This document shows, one piece after another, positions 12,396 through 15,347 of a stretch of 15,347 nucleotides of DNA. This stretch comes from Peptococcaceae bacterium UBA4068 (GTDB lineage: Bacteria; Bacillota; Dehalobacteriia; UBA4068): the NCBI GenBank assembly GCA_002382665.1, contig DFZA01000019.1, forward strand, positions 59,800-75,146, written 5' to 3'. A model generated the notes under the pieces. It was not told the origin of the DNA. It ran no database searches and saw only the letters and a list, made by a program, of their open reading frames with translations. A program made the translations under genes and the position numbers. Position 1 is the first letter of the stretch, and each line of letters begins with the position of its first letter.

Positions 12396-13505
12396 ATGAA
12401 AGAAATCAATATTGCCAAAGTGCTTGTAAAAATGCGCAAGCAAAAAGGTGTTACCCAGGATGAGCTGGCCAATTTCATAGGCGTTTCCAAGGCTTCCGTT
12501 TCCAAATGGGAGACGGAGCAGAGCTACCCCGACGTAACATTTTTGCCGCAGTTGGCCTCGTATTTTAACATCAGCGTTGACGAATTGATCGATTACCAGC
12601 CGCAGATGACCAAAGAAGATATTCACAAGCTCTACAAAAGGCTCTGCGCCGATTTTGCCGCCCAGCCGTTCGATCAGGTGCTGGAAGAATGCCGCGAGAT
12701 CGTCAAGAAATACTATTCATGCTTCCCGTTGCTATTGCAGATAGGCGTGCTGATGGTCAACCATGTCGAGCTGCTCAAGGACGACCCGCAGCAGGTGGTG
12801 GCTATTATAGAGGAAGCCAAGGCGCTGCTGGTCAGGGTCAAAGAGGAGAGCGGCGATCTGTCGCTGATCAAAAAGGCTTTGTTCATGGAGGCCTACTGCT
12901 GCCTGGCTGTCGGCGACGCTAACGGCGTGCTGGAACTGCTGGACGGTACGGTCGAAGCCGCGCTGCCGCCGGAGACGCTGATGTCCCCGGCCTATCAGAT
13001 GATGGGGCGGGTCGATGAGGCCAAAGCCATATTGCAGGTCGGCATCTATCAGAATCTCGTCGTTTTGTTCAATTACTTTCCGGCTTTACTGTTAGCGTCT
13101 ACGGATGACCCCGCTAAATATGAGGAAATACTGCGGCGCGCGCTGACAGTTGCGGAAGCGTTCGATATGAAGCATCTGCACCCCGGCGTATTGGTAGGCA
13201 CATATATCGCCGCGGCTCAGGGGTATATTGTGCAGCAAAATAATCAGCGTGCGCTGGATATGCTGCAGCAGTATACGAATATCGTCACCGGCGATATCTA
13301 TCCGCTGACGCTGCACGGCGACGAATTCTTTGACCGGCTCGACTGCTGGCTGGATAAGCTGGAGCTGGGCAACGATCTGCCGCGCGATGACAAGACGATC
13401 AAAAAAAGCATGGCTAACGTGATCGTCAGTAATCCGAATTTCGCGGGACTGGCTGGCGAACAGCGTTTCCAAAGTATCTGCGAGAAGCTGCAAAGTAACT
13501 GCTAA
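12396..13505 (+). CDS. XRE-family regulator with long C-terminal helical domain
   Basis: 369 aa. Residues 5-62 form an XRE helix-turn-helix (KGVTQDELANFIGVSKASVS, then KWETEQSYPD), closing with FNISVDELIDYQP. The remaining 300 residues are almost all amphipathic helices with TPR-like periodicity, for example PAYQMMGRVDEAKAILQVGI and TYIAAAQGYIVQQNNQRALD. This looks like a sensor or peptide-binding domain as in RRNPP-type regulators, but no family beyond XRE-plus-repeats can be named. The ATG at 12396 has GAGGTGA six bases upstream; a GTG at 12387 is inside that ribosome binding site. Its targets are unknown. It has its own terminator and faces the DUF998 gene in the same direction. Confidence 0.85.
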   Translation: MKEINIAKVLVKMRKQKGVTQDELANFIGVSKASVSKWETEQSYPDVTFLPQLASYFNISVDELIDYQPQMTKEDIHKLYKRLCADFAAQPFDQVLEECREIVKKYYSCFPLLLQIGVLMVNHVELLKDDPQQVVAIIEEAKALLVRVKEESGDLSLIKKALFMEAYCCLAVGDANGVLELLDGTVEAALPPETLMSPAYQMMGRVDEAKAILQVGIYQNLVVLFNYFPALLLASTDDPAKYEEILRRALTVAEAFDMKHLHPGVLVGTYIAAAQGYIVQQNNQRALDMLQQYTNIVTGDIYPLTLHGDEFFDRLDCWLDKLELGNDLPRDDKTIKKSMANVIVSNPNFAGLAGEQRFQSICEKLQSNC

Positions 13506-13522
13506 AATTAGAGGCTTGATGC

Positions 13523-13557
13523 CAAACAGCCGGAGAGTTATTTTCTCCGGCTGTTTG
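13523..13557 (+). terminator. Terminator after the XRE-TPR gene
   Basis: A 14-bp stem CAAACAGCCGGAGA/TCTCCGGCTGTTTG (13523-13536 with 13544-13557) with loop GTTATTT. The U tract is short (TTTGCTTT) but the stem is strong. Confidence 0.75.
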
Positions 13558-13657
13558 CTTTGAGGCAATATGCACATTTGTATAATAATGTGTTATACTA
13601 TGAAGAATAATCAGTGTAGTTTTATTGTCAATATACTGGTTTATAGGAGAAAAGTGC

Positions 13658-14302
13658 ATGAAAAGGACGCTCGTTAACTTCTTGGGATTGCTGGGGATTG
13701 TCAGCCTGCTGTCTTATACGGCGGCGGTGGTGTTTTCGCCGCTTGCGTATCCGGGATATGACTGGATGCGGCAGGTTGTCAGCGACTTGAGCGCGGTCGC
13801 CGCGCCGTCACGGGAGTTGTGGAATCAATTAAGTAGCCTTTATGGCATCTGCGGTATTGTCAATACTATGATGGTGTGCGTATTTATTGAGGGCAAGCTG
13901 TCCAAAAATATCCGCATCGGTATCTATGTTTTTACTGTTATGAACTGGATCAGCTATCTAGGCTATAGTTTATTTCCGCTTAGCACCAGCGGTTTTGCCG
14001 GAACTTTTCAGGATATCATGCATGTTCTGGTAACTTTGGCGGTAGTTTCACTGTCTATCCTTTCCCTTGCTTTGATAATGGTCGGCGGTTACCGACATAA
14101 ACAATATAAATCGCTGGCGGTTTGGGCGGTGGTGGCTCTGGTCATGATGTTTGCCGGAGCGATCGGCACAGGCGCGGTTCCTCAATATTTGGGTGTATTT
14201 GAACGCTTTAGCTTATTTGCCGTCGTCGGCTTTAACGCTGTTTTGGGAATTTATTTGTTTCAGGGTTTTAGATTTGGCAGGGAGCAAATATTCAAAAAAT
14301 AG
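13658..14302 (+). CDS. DUF998-family membrane protein
   Basis: 214 aa with about six hydrophobic helices and little soluble mass. The opening helix (residues 5-28) is followed by SPLAYPGYDWMRQVVSDLSA, which contains the YPGY and VSDLSA elements I associate with the DUF998 family. Function of this family is unknown; a role in the membrane or transport is all that can be said. The ATG at 13658 has AGGAGA at good spacing; the frame is open back to 13625 without support. TATACT and TATAAT boxes at 13581-13599 are the likely promoter. The next gene is an XRE regulator with its own promoter, so this gene may be transcribed alone. Confidence 0.75.
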   Translation: MKRTLVNFLGLLGIVSLLSYTAAVVFSPLAYPGYDWMRQVVSDLSAVAAPSRELWNQLSSLYGICGIVNTMMVCVFIEGKLSKNIRIGIYVFTVMNWISYLGYSLFPLSTSGFAGTFQDIMHVLVTLAVVSLSILSLALIMVGGYRHKQYKSLAVWAVVALVMMFAGAIGTGAVPQYLGVFERFSLFAVVGFNAVLGIYLFQGFRFGREQIFKK

Positions 14303-14367
14303 TATTCGTAGGGGCTGTCCGGTCGGAAAAGCTGAATATTGGCTGCTAGAACGCTGCTGTTTTTAGT

Positions 14368-14388
14368 TCCGCAACCGGCGGTTGCGGA
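14368..14388. repeat. Short GC-rich inverted repeat before the second XRE gene
   Basis: Nine-base arms TCCGCAACC/GGTTGCGGA (14368-14376 and 14380-14388) flank GGC. A second copy of the outer sequence, GCGGAACT at 14409-14416, is complementary to AGTTCCGC at 14365-14372. It lacks a U tract, so it is either a weak terminator of the DUF998 gene or an operator region upstream of the XRE promoter. Confidence 0.45.
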
Positions 14389-14426
14389 GGTTCAAATCAG
14401 AATTGATAGCGGAACTTAATAGTTTC

Positions 14427-14435
14427 TGCTATAAT
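14427..14435 (+). promoter_or_regulatory. Extended -10 promoter of the second XRE gene
   Basis: TGC-TATAAT (TG at 14427-14428, TATAAT at 14430-14435) is an extended -10 element. TTGATA at 14403-14408 is 21 bases away, too far for a normal -35, which the extended element can compensate for. Confidence 0.6.
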
Positions 14436-14469
14436 TCAGCTGTAAAATAAAATTTGTAAGGAGGTTCCT

Positions 14470-15252
14470 ATGAACATAGAGATTGCCAACCGGCTGCTGG
14501 AATTACGCAAAAAGCACGGGCTTTCACAGGAACAGCTTGCCGAAAAGCTCGGCATCAGCCGCCAGTCTGTGTCCAAATGGGAACGGGCGGAAGCCTCGCC
14601 GGATACGGATAATTTATTGATGCTGGCGAATTTGTACGGTGTTTCATTGGATGAGCTGATACGCGGATTTGAATCCGCTAAGCAGGATCAGCAAAGTACT
14701 CAAGACCAGAGTACGCAAGACCAGCAAAATACTTTTTATGAAAATACCGACGAAAAAGGCGAGAAAGTCCGCGTCGGGCTGGACGGAATATTTGTAGAAA
14801 ATAAAAAAGAAAAGGTCGAGATCGGCTGGCACGGCATTCATGTCGAGGAACGCGGCAGGGAAAAATTCCACCTCTCCCAAGACGAAGGCATGCGGGTGGA
14901 CGGCGAGGAGAAGGACATCAAAGATTATTGCAGACACCACCGGGAGGAAAAGCGTAACCCCTGGTGCAGATTCCCCTACGCGATCGTGGCCTTTGCCGTG
15001 ATGTTTCTCTGGGGGTATCTGGGCGACGCCTGGTCGATCAGTTGGATTGTATTACTGACGATACCGCTTTATCATACCTTTGTCTCAGCGGTAATCAGAA
15101 AAAAACCGGGTCATTTTGCTTATCCTGTTCTGACCGTGATCGCTTTTTTTCTGATTTATTATTACGGTAATTTGCCGTTCCCAGCCTGGATCGTTTTTCT
15201 GACAATACCGATTTACTACTGGTGGGCGTCTGCGTTTAAAGGCAGAGAGTGA
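14470..15252 (+). CDS. XRE regulator fused to a duplicated membrane module
   Basis: 260 aa. Residues 1-64 are an XRE helix-turn-helix (LSQEQLAEKLGISRQSVS, then KWERAEASPD). A Gln-rich linker repeats DQQ/STQDQ (72-88). A short beta-like segment has two similar units, VGLDGIFVE (102-110) and IGWHGIHVE (118-126), then a charged stretch to residue 164. The C-terminus holds a duplicated hydrophobic module: residues 168-207 and 216-255 align with 16 identities in 40, sharing F-x-Y, G, WIV-x-LTIP-x-Y and SA. Each unit probably makes two membrane helices, so the DNA-binding domain is tethered at the membrane. The ribosome binding site AAGGAGG precedes ATG. Such regulators may sense membrane stress; the signal and targets are unknown. 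Confidence 0.88.
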   Translation: MNIEIANRLLELRKKHGLSQEQLAEKLGISRQSVSKWERAEASPDTDNLLMLANLYGVSLDELIRGFESAKQDQQSTQDQSTQDQQNTFYENTDEKGEKVRVGLDGIFVENKKEKVEIGWHGIHVEERGREKFHLSQDEGMRVDGEEKDIKDYCRHHREEKRNPWCRFPYAIVAFAVMFLWGYLGDAWSISWIVLLTIPLYHTFVSAVIRKKPGHFAYPVLTVIAFFLIYYYGNLPFPAWIVFLTIPIYYWWASAFKGRE

Positions 15253-15280
15253 CATCTAAAAAACCGGACTAATATAAATA

Positions 15281-15347
15281 TTGGATATTGGCTATTATAA
15301 ATGTTATAATAGCTGCACAGGCCGAAATCTCTGATTTCGAGGCTGAG
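15281..15347 (+). promoter_or_regulatory. Promoter and start of a structured leader at the window edge
   Basis: TTGGAT (15281-15286), 18 bases, TATAAT (15305-15310). The -10 lies in a 10-bp inverted repeat GCTATTATAA/TTATAATAGC (15291-15300 with 15304-15313). The predicted transcript begins with a hairpin CGAAATC-TCT-GATTTCG (15323-15339) flanked by GCC/GGC. The gene it serves is outside the window, so the element's class cannot be told. Confidence 0.45.

Noticed and set aside
1..15347. CRISPR array or insertion sequence
   Set aside because: No regularly spaced direct repeats, cas genes, transposase motifs or terminal inverted repeats were seen on either strand.

Overview
The window looks like chromosomal DNA of an anaerobic, spore-forming Firmicute, perhaps a Negativicute of the Sporomusa/Pelosinus type or a related clostridial lineage. 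The clues are an electron-bifurcating NfnAB pair, rubredoxin, an Fe-type superoxide dismutase, a probable spore-associated protein behind a sigma-K-like promoter, strong AGGAGG ribosome binding sites, and many compact intrinsic terminators. The taxon is inference only; there is no rRNA or other marker gene here.

Layout. 1-43 is the 3' end of a tRNA-Arg(UCU) with its terminator, followed by a hairpin-rich gap that includes a perfect 48-bp palindrome. 311-700 (minus) is a small Arg/Gly-rich protein. 953-1402 is a thioredoxin-type arsenate reductase (ArsC). 1628-2203 (minus) is Fe superoxide dismutase. 2408-2887 is an unrecognised protein.

3059-6817 is the centrepiece: a six-gene arsenic-type operon. 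It has a consensus promoter, an ATCGAA-N4-TTCGAT operator directly behind the -10, and a 30-bp palindromic terminator. Its order is arsR, arsP-like permease, a ferredoxin-DUF2703 fusion, a membrane-anchored thioredoxin, ccdA, and a small Cys-rich thioredoxin. The four genes after the permease each carry a redox-active pair of cysteines. Together they can be read as a chain moving electrons from ferredoxin, through cytosolic disulfides and CcdA, to an extracytoplasmic thioredoxin beside an organoarsenical permease. Two of these proteins also end or begin with the same C-x-C-G-G-x-C tail.

6987-9223 (minus) is the nfnA-nfnB operon, convergent with the ars operon and sharing its terminator. It links NADH/NADPH to ferredoxin, the presumed donor for the ferredoxin-DUF2703 protein. 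9224-9849 is a long non-coding stretch with a promoter for nfnA, a possible decayed reading frame, and a hairpin-rich leader for the next gene. 9850-10563 is an amidohydrolase-2 family metal hydrolase. 10767-11269 is a cupin-rubredoxin pair behind a palindromic operator candidate; the rubredoxin is only 55 codons.

11469-12203 is an AT-rich CPBP (CAAX-type) membrane protease. 12396-13505 is an XRE regulator with a long helical, probably TPR-like, domain. 13658-14302 is a DUF998-type membrane protein. 14470-15252 is an XRE regulator fused to a duplicated two-helix membrane module. The window ends in a promoter and the start of a structured leader for a gene beyond the edge. No CRISPR array, insertion sequence or rRNA was seen.
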